A stretch of DNA of 64,000 nt from Desulfuribacillus alkaliarsenatis (GCF_001730225.1 NZ_MIJE01000033.1:1-64000), one strand, 5' to 3'. Shown: positions 33,084 through 42,714, numbered from the stretch's first letter. The notes: generated from the sequence alone by a model not told the origin. Numbers and translations: made by a program.

Positions 33084-34112
33084 ATGTCTGATTTCCTAAA
33101 CAAGTTAAGTATTAAACAACAGCGAGTATTTAATAACCTTATTAAAGAGCTACCTGCCTTCTGTGAAATAGTTGTAACTACAAAATTTGTCATAGAAGGA
33201 CGATTACGCTCTACTATTATTCATTATATGCGTGACTGGCACCTCTTCTTTCAATATTGTGTTGAACACCTTGAGCAATTTCAAGGTAAAAAAATTAAAG
33301 AGCTTACAAATGAGGATATTAATTCTATCACCTATGATAACCTTGTATATTTTGAGCAATGGTTGTTAAATGATCGTAATGTGGTTAAAAGCACGCAATC
33401 TCGAAGACGCTCTGCTATCAAAGTCTTATTTAACACCTTATATAAAAAAAACATACTCAAGCAAGACCCTACTATCCAATATGATAAATTAAAAATTAAC
33501 AAGCAAGGAATTATAGCATTAGCACCACACGAGCAAGTATCTTTGCTTGATGCTATAGAGTCTGGTTATGGATTAACTGATAAAGAGAAAAAATCACGTA
33601 CTGAATTCTCAATAGCCAGGGATTTAGCTCTTATCACTTTACTATTAGATACTGGATTGCGAATTGGTGAGGTATATACATTAAATAGAAAAAACTTTAA
33701 TTTCGATAATATGGAGATATCTGTACTGGGTAAAGGTGCAAAAGTTCGTACTGTTGTGTTTTCGAGTGATACTAAGACCTCCCTACTTGCCTATTTAAAG
33801 CATCCTACGAGATTATCAAAGCAGATTATTGATAAAGAGGCTATCTTTCTTAATAGAGACTATGACAGGTTAAGTATTAGAGGAATGCAAAAAATTGTAA
33901 AAAAATACGCTAGTGCTATTGGCAAGTATAATATAACACCACATAAACTTCGCTCTTCTGCAGGTTTATCATTATATGAAGCTACTGGTGATATTCGTGT
34001 GGTGGCTGCACAGCTAGGTCATGAAGATATTTCAGTAACTGCAAAGAAATATGTAGATGCCTCAAAGCACAAATTACATGACGCAATTCGCAAGCGAGGA
34101 TCACTGAGATAG
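33084..34112 (+). CDS. XerC/D-type tyrosine recombinase
   Basis: 342 residues; ATG 33084 with AAGGAG 10 nt upstream. N-terminal SAM-like domain (about 40-125) and catalytic domain with the complete set: R193 (TGLRIGE), K217 (LGKGAK), H287 and R290 (PHKLR), H313 (LGH) and Y323 (KKYVDA). It therefore can cut and rejoin DNA. It lacks the extra helix that marks integron integrases, and lies 25 kb from the cassette array in divergent context, so it is probably a chromosomal recombinase beside lexA. Its target is unknown. Confidence 0.87.
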   Translation: MSDFLNKLSIKQQRVFNNLIKELPAFCEIVVTTKFVIEGRLRSTIIHYMRDWHLFFQYCVEHLEQFQGKKIKELTNEDINSITYDNLVYFEQWLLNDRNVVKSTQSRRRSAIKVLFNTLYKKNILKQDPTIQYDKLKINKQGIIALAPHEQVSLLDAIESGYGLTDKEKKSRTEFSIARDLALITLLLDTGLRIGEVYTLNRKNFNFDNMEISVLGKGAKVRTVVFSSDTKTSLLAYLKHPTRLSKQIIDKEAIFLNRDYDRLSIRGMQKIVKKYASAIGKYNITPHKLRSSAGLSLYEATGDIRVVAAQLGHEDISVTAKKYVDASKHKLHDAIRKRGSLR

Positions 34113-34161
34113 TTAGCTTGAGATAGTTAGCTACAGAATAGCGATAATTACACCCAAATAA

Positions 34162-34200
34162 CGAACTTCTGTTTGCTTTTGCCATAACTTGTGATATAAT
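34162..34200 (+). promoter_or_regulatory. lexA promoter with SOS box
   Basis: CGAACTTCTGTTTG (34162-34175) matches the Gram-positive SOS box CGAAC-N4-GTTCG with one change. It overlaps TTGCTT (34173-34178), the -35 box, spaced 16 bp from TATAAT (34195-34200). LexA bound here would block its own promoter, the usual autoregulation. Confidence 0.8.
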
Positions 34201-34234
34201 GGCATAAATAGATATTAACATTAGAGGTGATACG

Positions 34235-34852
34235 ATGAAACCATTGTCTAATAGACAAACACAAATATTAAATTTTATTAAATTAGAGGTTCAAAAGAAG
34301 GGCTATCCCCCTTCAGTTCGTGAAATTGGTGAAGCTGTTGGACTAGCTTCTAGCTCCACTGTACATAGTCATTTAGCAAAAATTGAAGAAGCTGGTTATA
34401 TAAGACGTGACCCAACTAAACCAAGGGCTATAGAAATATTAGATGATTTAGATTCTGAGTCGTTAATACAAGAATATAGTTATGTTCCTGTAATAGGAAA
34501 AGTAACAGCTGGGATTCCAATTACAGCTGTTGAGCATATTGAACAATATCTACCTATTTCTAAAAATCTCATAAAAAATGATGTAGCATTTATACTTCAC
34601 GTATCTGGTGAAAGTATGATTGAAGCTGGAATATTAGATGATGATTATGCTATCGTCAGACAGCAACCTACTGTTAATAATGGTGAAATTGCAGTAGTAA
34701 TGACAGAAGACGATGAAGCTACAATAAAACGTTTATATAAAGAAAATAATGGATATCGATTGCAGCCTGAAAATTCTTCATTAGCTCCTACATATGTAAA
34801 CAATGTTACTGTTTTAGGTAAAGTAATTGGAATCTACAGGGAAATTCGTTAA
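34235..34852 (+). CDS. SOS repressor LexA
   Basis: 205 residues. N-terminal winged helix with [21 protein letters not shown]; the cleavage pair AG in [11 protein letters not shown]; catalytic serine in [12 protein letters not shown] and lysine in [16 protein letters not shown] precedes ATG 34235, and the upstream region holds an SOS box over the promoter. Cleaved after RecA activation, it releases DNA-repair genes. Confidence 0.96.
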   Translation: MKPLSNRQTQILNFIKLEVQKKGYPPSVREIGEAVGLASSSTVHSHLAKIEEAGYIRRDPTKPRAIEILDDLDSESLIQEYSYVPVIGKVTAGIPITAVEHIEQYLPISKNLIKNDVAFILHVSGESMIEAGILDDDYAIVRQQPTVNNGEIAVVMTEDDEATIKRLYKENNGYRLQPENSSLAPTYVNNVTVLGKVIGIYREIR

Positions 34853-34873
34853 TACAAAATGTTAATACAAAAT

Positions 34874-34925
34874 AAAGAACCTGTTGCTCTCATTAGAATA
34901 AAATGAAAGCAAAGGTTCTTTTTTA
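34874..34925. terminator. Bidirectional terminator between lexA and glnA
   Basis: AAAGAACC (34874-34881) pairs with GGTTCTTT (34914-34921), extended by TTGCT/AGCAA, with A-rich and T-rich flanks. It serves the two convergent genes. Confidence 0.75.
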
Positions 34926-34969
34926 TACATATAAATCCATTAAATACTAGTTTAAATTCTTGTTTATGA

Positions 34970-36304
34970 TTAGTACTGCCTCATATATTGCTCGCGCTCC
35001 CACTCATGTACCTGAGTTCGGAATATATCACACTCAATTTGCTTAGCGCTTACAAAATGATTTAAGGCATGTGACCCTAAGGCTTCACGCATAACTTTGT
35101 TATTAATCAATTCTTTTATTGCTTCTTCTAAGGTCAGTGGTAATGATTCAATCCCTGCATCCCTTAATTCCTTTTCATTCATGATATATATATTTCTATC
35201 AGTTGGTTTAGGAGCAACTAACTTATTTGTTATTCCATCTAGGCCAGCTTTCAACATAACGGCTAACGCTAAATACGGATTTGTCGCCGGATCTGGGAAA
35301 CGGGCTTCAATACGGGTACTCATTCCTCGAGCAGCTGGTACTCTAATTAAAGGACTACGATTTTTTGCAGACCAAGCAATATAGCATGGTGCTTCATACC
35401 CTGGCACAAGTCGTTTGTAAGAGTTAATAGTAGGGTTTGTTATAGCCGATAACGCACGGGCATGCTTTAATAAACCTGCAATAAATTGTTTAGCCGTTTC
35501 ACTTAAGCCTAATTCATCACTCTCGTCATAAAATGCGTTTTCATCATCCATAAATAATGACTGATGGCAATGCATACCTGATCCGTTGATTCCGAAGAAT
35601 GGCTTTGGCATAAACGTAGCATGTAATCCATGTTCTTTAGCTACAGTTTTAACAATTAATTTAAATGTTTGTATCTGATCTGCTGCAGTAATTGCATCTG
35701 AGTATTTAAAATCTATTTCATGCTGACCAGGAGCATCCTCATGGTGTGATGCTTCAACTTCAAATCCAATCGATTCTAAAGTAAGTACAATATCTCGTCG
35801 ACAATTCTCACCTAAATCGACTGGAGCCCAATCGAAGTAGCCACCTTCATCATTCATAACATTTGTAGGCTTGCCATTTTCATCAATCTTAACTAGGAAG
35901 AACTCAGGCTCAGGACCAACATTAAATGATGTATAACCCATATCATTTGCTTCTTTAACTACACGCTTTAAGATTCCTCTAGGATCGCCTGCAAAAGGGG
36001 TGCCATCTGGCATATATACATCACAAACTAAGCGAGCTACCTTACCTTTATCTGCGTACCAAGGAAAAATAACCCACGTGTCTAAATCTGGGTATAAGTA
36101 CATATCAGACTCTTCAATTCTTACAAACCCTTCAATTGAAGAACCGTCAAACATCATCTTATTATCTAAGGCTTTGTCTAATTGACTAACTGGTATCTCT
36201 ACGTTTTTAATAGTACCAAGTAAGTCAGTAAATTGTAACCGAATAAATGAGACATTATTATCTTTAGCCATTTGCTTGATATCTTCTTTTGTGTAGCGAC
36301 TCAC
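34970..36304 (-). CDS. Glutamine synthetase, type I
   Basis: 444 residues. GSI-alpha pattern: N-terminal beta-grasp, DGSSIEGF, the metal-binding [35 protein letters not shown] (metal histidine), [20 protein letters not shown]. It lacks the adenylylation tyrosine loop of GSI-beta, as in Bacillus, where feedback-inhibited GlnA directs GlnR. Last gene of the run from spoVK; glnR lies 35 bp upstream. Confidence 0.96.
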   Translation of the reverse strand: MSRYTKEDIKQMAKDNNVSFIRLQFTDLLGTIKNVEIPVSQLDKALDNKMMFDGSSIEGFVRIEESDMYLYPDLDTWVIFPWYADKGKVARLVCDVYMPDGTPFAGDPRGILKRVVKEANDMGYTSFNVGPEPEFFLVKIDENGKPTNVMNDEGGYFDWAPVDLGENCRRDIVLTLESIGFEVEASHHEDAPGQHEIDFKYSDAITAADQIQTFKLIVKTVAKEHGLHATFMPKPFFGINGSGMHCHQSLFMDDENAFYDESDELGLSETAKQFIAGLLKHARALSAITNPTINSYKRLVPGYEAPCYIAWSAKNRSPLIRVPAARGMSTRIEARFPDPATNPYLALAVMLKAGLDGITNKLVAPKPTDRNIYIMNEKELRDAGIESLPLTLEEAIKELINNKVMREALGSHALNHFVSAKQIECDIFRTQVHEWEREQYMRQY

Positions 36305-36338
36305 ATTATTACCTCCTATGCCTAAAGAATATTATTTA

Positions 36339-36746
36339 CTATCTGCGAAAAAAGCGATGTAATTGCCCTTGGATTAACGGATTGTTCATGCTAGGCTTTG
36401 CAATATGCTCCTGGATATGAGCCTGCAATAAATCGTGTAGCTCTTTATCGGAAAGGTCGTTTTTCTCCTCGACTTCTTTAATATCAGCTACAGGTGGAGT
36501 TCCGTCAATCGTTCCAAGTACGGTTTTTATACCTGCAATATTAACACCCTGATCTATAAGTTCTTTTATTTCCAAAAGTCTATCTACATCTTCAAACGAG
36601 AATAAACGTTGGTTTCCCTCAGTTCTAGTTGGCTGAATTAATTTATGTTCCTCATAGTAACGTATTTGTCTCGCAGATAAACTTGTTAATTTTTTAACAA
36701 TTCCGATTGGAAATAATGGCTGTTTACGACGTTCATTGTTGTCCAT
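36339..36746 (-). CDS. Nitrogen repressor GlnR
   Basis: 135 residues; ATG 36746 has GGAGGAAGGC upstream and the alternative longer frame to 36845 runs through the promoter. MerR-type winged helix: FPIGIVKKLTSLSARQIRYYEEHKLI, then the wing QRLFSFEDVDRL, and a C-terminal tail with ...PLIQGQLHRFFR that receives the signal from glutamine-bound GlnA. The operator upstream is perfect (see 36817-36866). Confidence 0.93.
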   Translation of the reverse strand: MDNNERRKQPLFPIGIVKKLTSLSARQIRYYEEHKLIQPTRTEGNQRLFSFEDVDRLLEIKELIDQGVNIAGIKTVLGTIDGTPPVADIKEVEEKNDLSDKELHDLLQAHIQEHIAKPSMNNPLIQGQLHRFFRR

Positions 36747-36816
36747 TGCCTTCCTCCTTGAGAAATCAATGAAATAAGGTAGTTTCATCATATTTTTTAT
36801 TGTTTTTCGTAGTTTC

Positions 36817-36866
36817 ATTATATGTAGATAATTAAAAGCTGTCAAGTAATGTAAGGAATATTTACA
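36817..36866 (-). promoter_or_regulatory. glnRA promoter with perfect GlnR/TnrA box
   Basis: On the minus strand TTGACA (36845-36840) is 17 bp from TATAAT (36822-36817), a consensus promoter. Directly upstream, 36850-36866 reads TGTAA-N7-TTACA, an exact fit to the GlnR/TnrA site TGTNA-N7-TNACA. The box is palindromic, so the strand does not matter. This suggests nitrogen-dependent autoregulation. Confidence 0.9.
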
Positions 36867-36878
36867 AGCGCCCTTAAG

Positions 36879-38111
36879 CTAAACAAATTTAGATATAGCC
36901 TTAAGGATTGCAATTTTTACATGGGAGTATGTAAGTCCACCCTGAAAGTAAACAGTATATGGCTCACGCATTGGTCCATCAGCACTTAATTCGATACTCG
37001 CACCTTGAATGAAGGTACCAGCGGCCATAACTACTGGATCAGCGTATCCAGGCATAGAACTGGCTATTGGGGTAACATGTGAGTCAACAGGTGACGCATT
37101 TTGGATACCTTGACAAAATTGTAATAGCCTGTCTGGGTCTTGTAAGTGAATGGCTTGGATAATATCAGGTCTATGGGCTTTCCAATTGGGATCTGTAACG
37201 AAGCCTAGCTTTTCTAATATTGCTGCTGCAAAAACAGCACCCTTTAACGCTTCACCTACTACATGTGGAGCTAAAAATAAGCCTTGGAATATCTCCCTAG
37301 TTGTGCCTAGCATTGCTCCTCCATCTACACCTATGCCAGGTGATGTAACACGATAGCTCGCTTTTTTGACTAGATCTTCTCTTCCGACAATGTAGCCTCC
37401 AGATTTAGCTAGTCCACCGCCAGGATTTTTAATCAATGAACCTGCCATAATGTCTACCCCGACATTTGTTGGTTCGAGTAACTCAGTGAACTCACCGTAA
37501 CAGTTATCAACAAATATAACAACATCTTCTTTTATTTCCTTACAAAAATGTACCATTTGCTTAATTTCTGCTACTGAAAAGGTAGGTCTGTTAGCATAAC
37601 CTCTAGACTTTTGTATCCCTATCATTTTCGTTTTTGCGGTAATGCTTTTCTTAACTAAATCATAGTCAACTTTATTGTTCTTTAAAGGCAGCCACTGATA
37701 ACTAATATTAAAGTCCTTTAAGGAGCCCTGGTCTTTACCCGTATCTCCAACCACTTCATCTAATGTATCATAAGGCTTACCAGTTATATATAATAACTCG
37801 TCCCCAGGACGTAACAGTCCAAATAATACGCTACTAATTGCATGAGTACCAGAGACAATATGTGGTCTAACTATACTAGCCTCTGTCCCAAAGATTGTTG
37901 CGTATACGTTTTCTAAGGTTGTCCTACCTGTATCATTATGCCCATAACCAGTTGAATCTACAAAGTGAAAATCACTGATTTGATGTTTATGAAAAGCTGC
38001 TAATACTTTTTCTTGATTATGGTCTACTATTTTATTTATTTCCTCAATTTTTTCGGCAATTTGTTTTTCAATATCATATTGTAGGTCACGAAGTTTTCTA
38101 TCTATCATCAT
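36879..38111 (-). CDS. YnbB-type PLP enzyme (methionine gamma-lyase family, 'aluminium resistance')
   Basis: 410 residues from ATG 38111 (GGAG about 10 nt upstream); a GTG at 38120 is the alternative. Fold type I PLP enzyme of the cystathionine lyase relatives: GTHAISSVLFGLLRPGDELLY, VFVDNCYGEFTE, and the PLP lysine in GSLIKNPGGGLAKSGGYIVG. The family stands next to hflX and glnR in Bacillus (ynbA-ynbB-glnR-glnA), as here. Its reaction is not well established; C-S lyase activity is expected from the fold. It overlaps the end of hflX. Confidence 0.9.
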   Translation of the reverse strand: MMIDRKLRDLQYDIEKQIAEKIEEINKIVDHNQEKVLAAFHKHQISDFHFVDSTGYGHNDTGRTTLENVYATIFGTEASIVRPHIVSGTHAISSVLFGLLRPGDELLYITGKPYDTLDEVVGDTGKDQGSLKDFNISYQWLPLKNNKVDYDLVKKSITAKTKMIGIQKSRGYANRPTFSVAEIKQMVHFCKEIKEDVVIFVDNCYGEFTELLEPTNVGVDIMAGSLIKNPGGGLAKSGGYIVGREDLVKKASYRVTSPGIGVDGGAMLGTTREIFQGLFLAPHVVGEALKGAVFAAAILEKLGFVTDPNWKAHRPDIIQAIHLQDPDRLLQFCQGIQNASPVDSHVTPIASSMPGYADPVVMAAGTFIQGASIELSADGPMREPYTVYFQGGLTYSHVKIAILKAISKFV

Positions 38112-39411
38112 GAAGTTCACGCTCCAGCAGCTCTTGATTATAATTATATCTTTTTAGCAACAAGTCTACATCTTTACTTTTCGCTAAAAATTTAATTCTC
38201 CATCCATTCTCTAAATCTTCTTTCATAACCTGATGTCCAATTTTATGTATAAATGAATATAGTTCTTGATTATCAAAATCGCAATACATGGTAACTGTTT
38301 CGTATTCCTGAAAGATTATTTTTTTAATACGACTAATTAATTCATCTATACCTATTTCTGTTAATGCTGAGATTTGAACACCATCTTGTGTGCTTTTCCA
38401 TTCGGCCATAGTTTGCATTGGGCATAGGTCAACCTTATTGTACACGTATAATATATTTTGATTTGTGATTCCTAAGTCAGTTAACACTTGCTCAACAACA
38501 TTTAACTTATTTAAATAATCTTGATCACTAATATCAACTACAATCAAAATAATATCAGCATATAAAACTTCTTCTAAGGTTGAGCGAAACGCTGCTATTA
38601 AATTATGAGGTAGGTCCTGAATAAAACCTACGGTATCTATAAGAAGCGCTGGCATCTTATTATCGAACTCTATGGTTCTGATGGTAGTATCTAGAGTCGC
38701 AAATAATTTGTTTTCTGCAAAGACGTCTTCTTTAGCTGGAAACGTATGATACTTCTTATAGAGTAGGTTAAATAAACTGCTCTTTCCTGCGTTTGTATAT
38801 CCTACTAAAGCTATAATTGGTATATCTTGCTTCGTGCGTAGATTTCGTTCAATTTGCCTTTGTTTCTTTATATGTAACAAATCTTTCTTGATTTTTGATA
38901 TTTGATCTCTAATTTTTCTTCTATCTACCTCGATTTTTGTCTCTCCTGGTCCGCGTGTTCCTATTCCTCCTGCAAGTCTTGATAGTTCAAGACCTTTACC
39001 CACTAATCTAGGTAAAAGGTATTGAAGTTGTGCCAATTGTACCTGTAGTTTACCTTCATGTGTTTTAGCTCTTAATGCAAATATATCTAGGATTAACTGT
39101 GTTCTATCAACCACTTTGCATGGAAGGCTTTTTTCTATATTTGTTTTTTGTCTAGGTGTTAATTCATTGTTGAAAATAGCCACATCTACATTATTATCAG
39201 TAATATAAGTGGCTATTTCCTCTAATTTACCTTTACCAACGATAGTTCTAGTATCAACATTCGCTCGATGCTGTTGAAAAACATGAACAACTTCAGCACC
39301 AGCGGTTTCTGCTAATTGTACTAGTTCAACTAATGAGCTTTCAAAAAGCTCTTGCTTTATTTCATTTTTAACTAATAAACCAATAATAACTGCTGTCTCT
39401 ATAATAGTCAC
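38098..39411 (-). CDS. Ribosome-associated GTPase HflX
   Basis: 437 residues from GTG 39411 (GTGA overlap with the gene before it). N-terminal HflX domain (about 1-190, with the signature GKGKLEEIATYI, AGGIGTRGPGETKIEVDRR), then a GTPase domain: G1 GYTNAGKS, G3 DTVGFI, G4 NKVD; C-terminal small beta domain. HflX splits stalled ribosomes under stress in other bacteria. Follows the small GTPase gene. Confidence 0.94.
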   Translation of the reverse strand: MTIIETAVIIGLLVKNEIKQELFESSLVELVQLAETAGAEVVHVFQQHRANVDTRTIVGKGKLEEIATYITDNNVDVAIFNNELTPRQKTNIEKSLPCKVVDRTQLILDIFALRAKTHEGKLQVQLAQLQYLLPRLVGKGLELSRLAGGIGTRGPGETKIEVDRRKIRDQISKIKKDLLHIKKQRQIERNLRTKQDIPIIALVGYTNAGKSSLFNLLYKKYHTFPAKEDVFAENKLFATLDTTIRTIEFDNKMPALLIDTVGFIQDLPHNLIAAFRSTLEEVLYADIILIVVDISDQDYLNKLNVVEQVLTDLGITNQNILYVYNKVDLCPMQTMAEWKSTQDGVQISALTEIGIDELISRIKKIIFQEYETVTMYCDFDNQELYSFIHKIGHQVMKEDLENGWRIKFLAKSKDVDLLLKRYNYNQELLERELHDDR

Positions 39412-40013
39412 CTACTTAATACAGGCTCTTTCATGACAGAATTTACACTTTGATATACATGAAAGAAGCCTTCTTTATATTTTGCAGATATAGGATAAAC
39501 ATAGGTATCTAATTTCTGCTTTAATTCTTTGAATGTTGTCATTTCTGTAGTTAAGTCTGTCTTGGATAGTAACATAATATAAAACTTCTTACGTTTACCA
39601 AGTTGAAATAGCTCATAGTTAATAGGGTCAAGCCCTTTTTTAACCAATTGAGTACTGTCAACTATATGAATTAGATAGTTGCTATTTAGAATTTTCTCTA
39701 ATGTTTTTTTTGTATTCTTCCTATGTTCATTATTACTTTGTAAGCTATCATCTAAACTATAGGCCTCGGATAACTTAAGATACTTTTTTTGCCCCCTTGT
39801 GTATAATGTAACACACTGAGGAAGATTTTGCTTCTTAATTCCTTTATTATATACCGACAGAGCATCTCCTAGGTCAGATACTTTTCGCAGGTGAACACCT
39901 TGGTCTGAATTATATATACAATCAAAGCCATTTTCTTCAGCAATATATTCAGCAAACTGAAGCATAAATAAAGTCTTGCCGACCCCTTTTTTACCTATAA
40001 TTGTTAATTCCAT
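39408..40013 (-). CDS. Small Ras-like GTPase of the spoVK-hflX cluster
   Basis: 201 residues. P-loop IGKKGVGKTLFML near the N-terminus, a hydrophobic strand with HIVDSTQLV, SKTDL (the G4 motif, with Ser in place of Asn) and YPISAKYKE (G5). Between G1 and G3 the switch region is poorly conserved. It may control or be controlled by the AAA protein before it. Spacing to spoVK is 3 bp and to hflX an overlap of 4 bp, so one operon. I know no experimentally named homologue. Confidence 0.75.
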   Translation of the reverse strand: MELTIIGKKGVGKTLFMLQFAEYIAEENGFDCIYNSDQGVHLRKVSDLGDALSVYNKGIKKQNLPQCVTLYTRGQKKYLKLSEAYSLDDSLQSNNEHRKNTKKTLEKILNSNYLIHIVDSTQLVKKGLDPINYELFQLGKRKKFYIMLLSKTDLTTEMTTFKELKQKLDTYVYPISAKYKEGFFHVYQSVNSVMKEPVLSR

Positions 40014-40016
40014 CCT

Positions 40017-40994
40017 TTAGCTTCCCTCCTCATGTATTTCTATATCAGACTCACTAATTGTTATTAAATCACTCCTACCTAGAAAACTTGCATTATCATT
40101 TGTTTTCTTGAATAATCTTATTGCCTGCTTTCTGATAGCACGCTCAATAATGTTTCTAATTAATCTAGCATTGCTAAAGTTGTGGAAGTTATTTTTTTTG
40201 TAAGTGATTAGTTGGTTTTGAAGCTTGCTTTTAGCTAGCTTGTTTAACTTATACTGTCTTTCTTCTAGCATTAACTCGGCAATTTCTACAAGCTCTTGAA
40301 TAGAGTAGTCTGGAAACTCTATCTTTAATGGAAACCTAGATGGCAGTCCTGGATTTACTAATAAAAAATTTTCTATTTCATTAGAATAGCCTGCTAAAAT
40401 TAATATAAAATCGTTTTTATAGTCTTCCATCGCCTTGACTAAGGTATCTATCGCTTCTTTTCCAAAGTCCTTTTCTCCACCACGATTTAGGGAGTATGCT
40501 TCATCGATAAATAAAATACCTCCTTGCGCTTTTTTTATTTGTTCCCTCGTTTTTTGAGCAGTATGCCCAATATACTCTCCTACTAAGTCTGCACGTTCTA
40601 CTTCAATCATATGACCTTTTGATAATATATTAAGTTCATTGAATAGCCTCCCGAGCACACGGGCAACTGTGGTTTTACCAGTACCAGGATTACCTTTAAA
40701 GATCATGTGTAGCACTATTGAATCAGTCAATAAACCTTGTTTGTTTCTTTGTCTTTGGATTTGTAGGTATGCATATATTTCACTTACTAGTTTTTTGACT
40801 TCATAAAGACCTACAAGTTGATTTAATTCTTGGAAAAGCTCTCGAATCGATTTATTATTTATATCATTATTTGAAACCACATTGGTATTTTCTTTATTTA
40901 TATAACGCATTGTGTCTGTTAAAGAAATTTTCCCTAGCTCATATTGAGTTAAAATAGTCTTCATCCCTTTTTCGTAAACTGAAGTATGTCTCAT
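40017..40994 (-). CDS. Stage V sporulation protein K, AAA ATPase
   Basis: 325 residues; ATG 40994 with GAGGTG upstream. The CbbX/CfxQ-type AAA module: ELNQLVGLYEVKKLVSEI, Walker A FKGNPGTGKTTVA, the pore loop GHMIEVERADLVGEYIGHT, Walker B GILFIDEAYSL, and sensor 2. B. subtilis SpoVK works in the mother cell during spore maturation. It begins the run spoVK - GTPase - hflX - ynbB - glnR - glnA. Confidence 0.92.
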   Translation of the reverse strand: MRHTSVYEKGMKTILTQYELGKISLTDTMRYINKENTNVVSNNDINNKSIRELFQELNQLVGLYEVKKLVSEIYAYLQIQRQRNKQGLLTDSIVLHMIFKGNPGTGKTTVARVLGRLFNELNILSKGHMIEVERADLVGEYIGHTAQKTREQIKKAQGGILFIDEAYSLNRGGEKDFGKEAIDTLVKAMEDYKNDFILILAGYSNEIENFLLVNPGLPSRFPLKIEFPDYSIQELVEIAELMLEERQYKLNKLAKSKLQNQLITYKKNNFHNFSNARLIRNIIERAIRKQAIRLFKKTNDNASFLGRSDLITISESDIEIHEEGS

Positions 40995-41082
40995 GAATCA
41001 TTTCACCTCGCATAGATTCGTACTACAGTCTATGAAAAAGAATCAAAATGGGTGAATGCCCATAAAAACATCATTATTAAAT

Positions 41083-41109
41083 AAAAAAACTTCACAGTAT
41101 CGTGAAGTT
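41083..41109 (-). terminator. Terminator after the DUF3842-CooT gene
   Basis: On the minus strand AACTTCAC (41109-41102) pairs with GTGAAGTT (41096-41089), then a T-run. Confidence 0.85.
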
Positions 41110-41121
41110 CCTAGATAAGAA

Positions 41122-41742
41122 TTAAGATTTTTCTAATATGATTTTGTGATTTACAAGCTCCATTTTTTTAATTTTTGCTTTAATAATCTTTTGCTCTCCA
41201 AAAATATTTTCTAAATATAAGCCGTCAGAATGTGGGACTATTTTATCTACTCGTTCTAATAAAAGTGTTTCTTCTCCATCTTTATAGAGATATGCATTTG
41301 CTTCGCACATAGTAGCTTCCTCCATTTTCTTTTTTATAATCGGCTTCAATTCTTTTAGTAACTCATCTACTAAGTGAGGTAGTGGTTCAAGGTTATTGCC
41401 TATTAAGGTGTAATCTCCTTTAAGCAATGGTAACAAAAACTTATGGGCCTTAGATAGGCTAATGGAGCTTGCAATATTAACAGTAATTTCGCCAGACATA
41501 GAGTTAGGAATAACTATTCCGATAGATCCAATAATAATGTCAACCGTATTTACTACACTAGCTACTGCGTTGTCGCCTGATGCGGCTTCATTAGCTCCTG
41601 CCTTTAGCATCAGCGATGCTGCTAAAGCATTAGTCCCAAGGGCAATAATATGATAATCAGTGCCATATGTTTTACGCACCTTTTCAGTAATAAGCTTACC
41701 AATACCCCCACCTTGCCCATCTATGATGGCTATCTTTACCAT
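41122..41742 (-). CDS. DUF3842 - CooT-like fusion protein
   Basis: 206 residues; ATG 41742 is placed 5 nt after GGAGG. The first 135 or so residues are DUF3842: VKIAIIDGQGGGIGK (nucleotide-binding-like loop), ALGTNALAASLMLKAGANEAASG, MSGEITVNIASS. From residue 145 (MCEANAYLYKDGEETLLLE...LENIFGEQKIIKAKIK) it is a whole CooT-type nickel-binding domain, normally a free 60-residue protein whose Cys2 binds the metal. So two usually separate proteins are joined in frame. A ribosome-binding site lies directly before the internal ATG (see 41308-41325). Role in metal supply is inferred from CooT. Confidence 0.85.
   Translation of the reverse strand: MVKIAIIDGQGGGIGKLITEKVRKTYGTDYHIIALGTNALAASLMLKAGANEAASGDNAVASVVNTVDIIIGSIGIVIPNSMSGEITVNIASSISLSKAHKFLLPLLKGDYTLIGNNLEPLPHLVDELLKELKPIIKKKMEEATMCEANAYLYKDGEETLLLERVDKIVPHSDGLYLENIFGEQKIIKAKIKKMELVNHKIILEKS
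41308..41325 (-). promoter_or_regulatory. Internal ribosome-binding site and ATG for free CooT domain
   Basis: On the minus strand GGAGG is followed 8 nt later by ATG TGC (ATG at 41310-41308), in frame with the fusion. It would release a 62-residue protein with the native MCEA N-terminus. The spacing is typical and the site is perfect, so both a fusion and a free CooT may be made from one mRNA. Confidence 0.6.
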
Positions 41743-41793
41743 GAATACCTCCATACCTAATCATTAAATACAATTTATTTATACATAACATAT

Positions 41794-42714
41794 CTAGCTA
41801 TCTAAATCAATAGAATTCATCAATTCATGGATATCATTCGGTATTTCTGCTACTACAGTCCTTAGCTGCATATTTTCAAAATCCAGCCAAGAAATCTTGT
41901 GTGAATGAAGTGCTTGTCGACTAATTGTTTTATTACTAGGACCACCATACAAGGTGTCTCCTATTAATGGATGCCCTATGTGTGAAAAATGCACCCGTAT
42001 TTGATGTGTTTTACCAGTTTCTAAGGTTACTTCTACAACAGCAAATCTTTTATTTTGCTTTACAACAGCATAATTTGTAATTGCTTGGTCTCCTGTTTTA
42101 TGTACAGTTCTTCTATTGACGGCACTAGCCAGCTTGGCAATTGGTAAATCAATAGTACCTGTTAATTCATTAAGCTCTCCATCTACAATGGCAAGATATT
42201 GGCGTTTGATTTGGTTAGCTGTTAATTGTTTAGCTAGTAAATGATGAGCATAGCTGTTTTTGGCTATCATTATTGCCCCAGAGGTATTTGTGTCGAGTCT
42301 ATGAACAAAATGAACACCACTTACAATGCCTTTATCTTCATAATAGTATTGAATACCATTAGCTAAAGTTAAATTATCTTCTTTATTTGTTTGATAAACT
42401 TTTAAACCTGCTGGCTTATTTACGATCAACAGCCATTCATCTTCATATATAATGTCTAAATCCATTGCTTGTGGTTTGACCTTATCAGTAACTGACTCTT
42501 CAATACGTACCTTAACTATGTCGCCTTCCTTTAGTTTTTTGTTTAAATAGCTTTTCTTATTGTTTACATATAAACCCTTTGACCTAGTTAGCTTCTGTAT
42601 ACGTCTACCAGAGATAGATAATGTATCTTTCAATAGCTCCTCAAGGGTAATTCCAATAAAAAATTGATCAACTGTATATTCTAGCCACTTTCCCTTAATT
42701 TTTAATTTTTGCAA
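41794..42714 (-). CDS. RluA-family pseudouridine synthase
   Basis: 306 residues. N-terminal S4 RNA-binding domain (about 15-75) and catalytic domain with VHRLDTNTSGAIMIAKN (the aspartate attacks the uridine) and TGKTHQIRVHFSHIGHPLIGD. This is the RluD/YlyB-like subgroup. The target rRNA or tRNA position cannot be told from sequence. Confidence 0.92.
   Translation of the reverse strand: MQKLKIKGKWLEYTVDQFFIGITLEELLKDTLSISGRRIQKLTRSKGLYVNNKKSYLNKKLKEGDIVKVRIEESVTDKVKPQAMDLDIIYEDEWLLIVNKPAGLKVYQTNKEDNLTLANGIQYYYEDKGIVSGVHFVHRLDTNTSGAIMIAKNSYAHHLLAKQLTANQIKRQYLAIVDGELNELTGTIDLPIAKLASAVNRRTVHKTGDQAITNYAVVKQNKRFAVVEVTLETGKTHQIRVHFSHIGHPLIGDTLYGGPSNKTISRQALHSHKISWLDFENMQLRTVVAEIPNDIHELMNSIDLDS

Noticed and set aside
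33084-34112. Tyrosine recombinase as the missing integron integrase
   Set aside because: No extra helix typical of IntI is seen between boxes, it is 25 kb from the array and no attC-like site is next to it.
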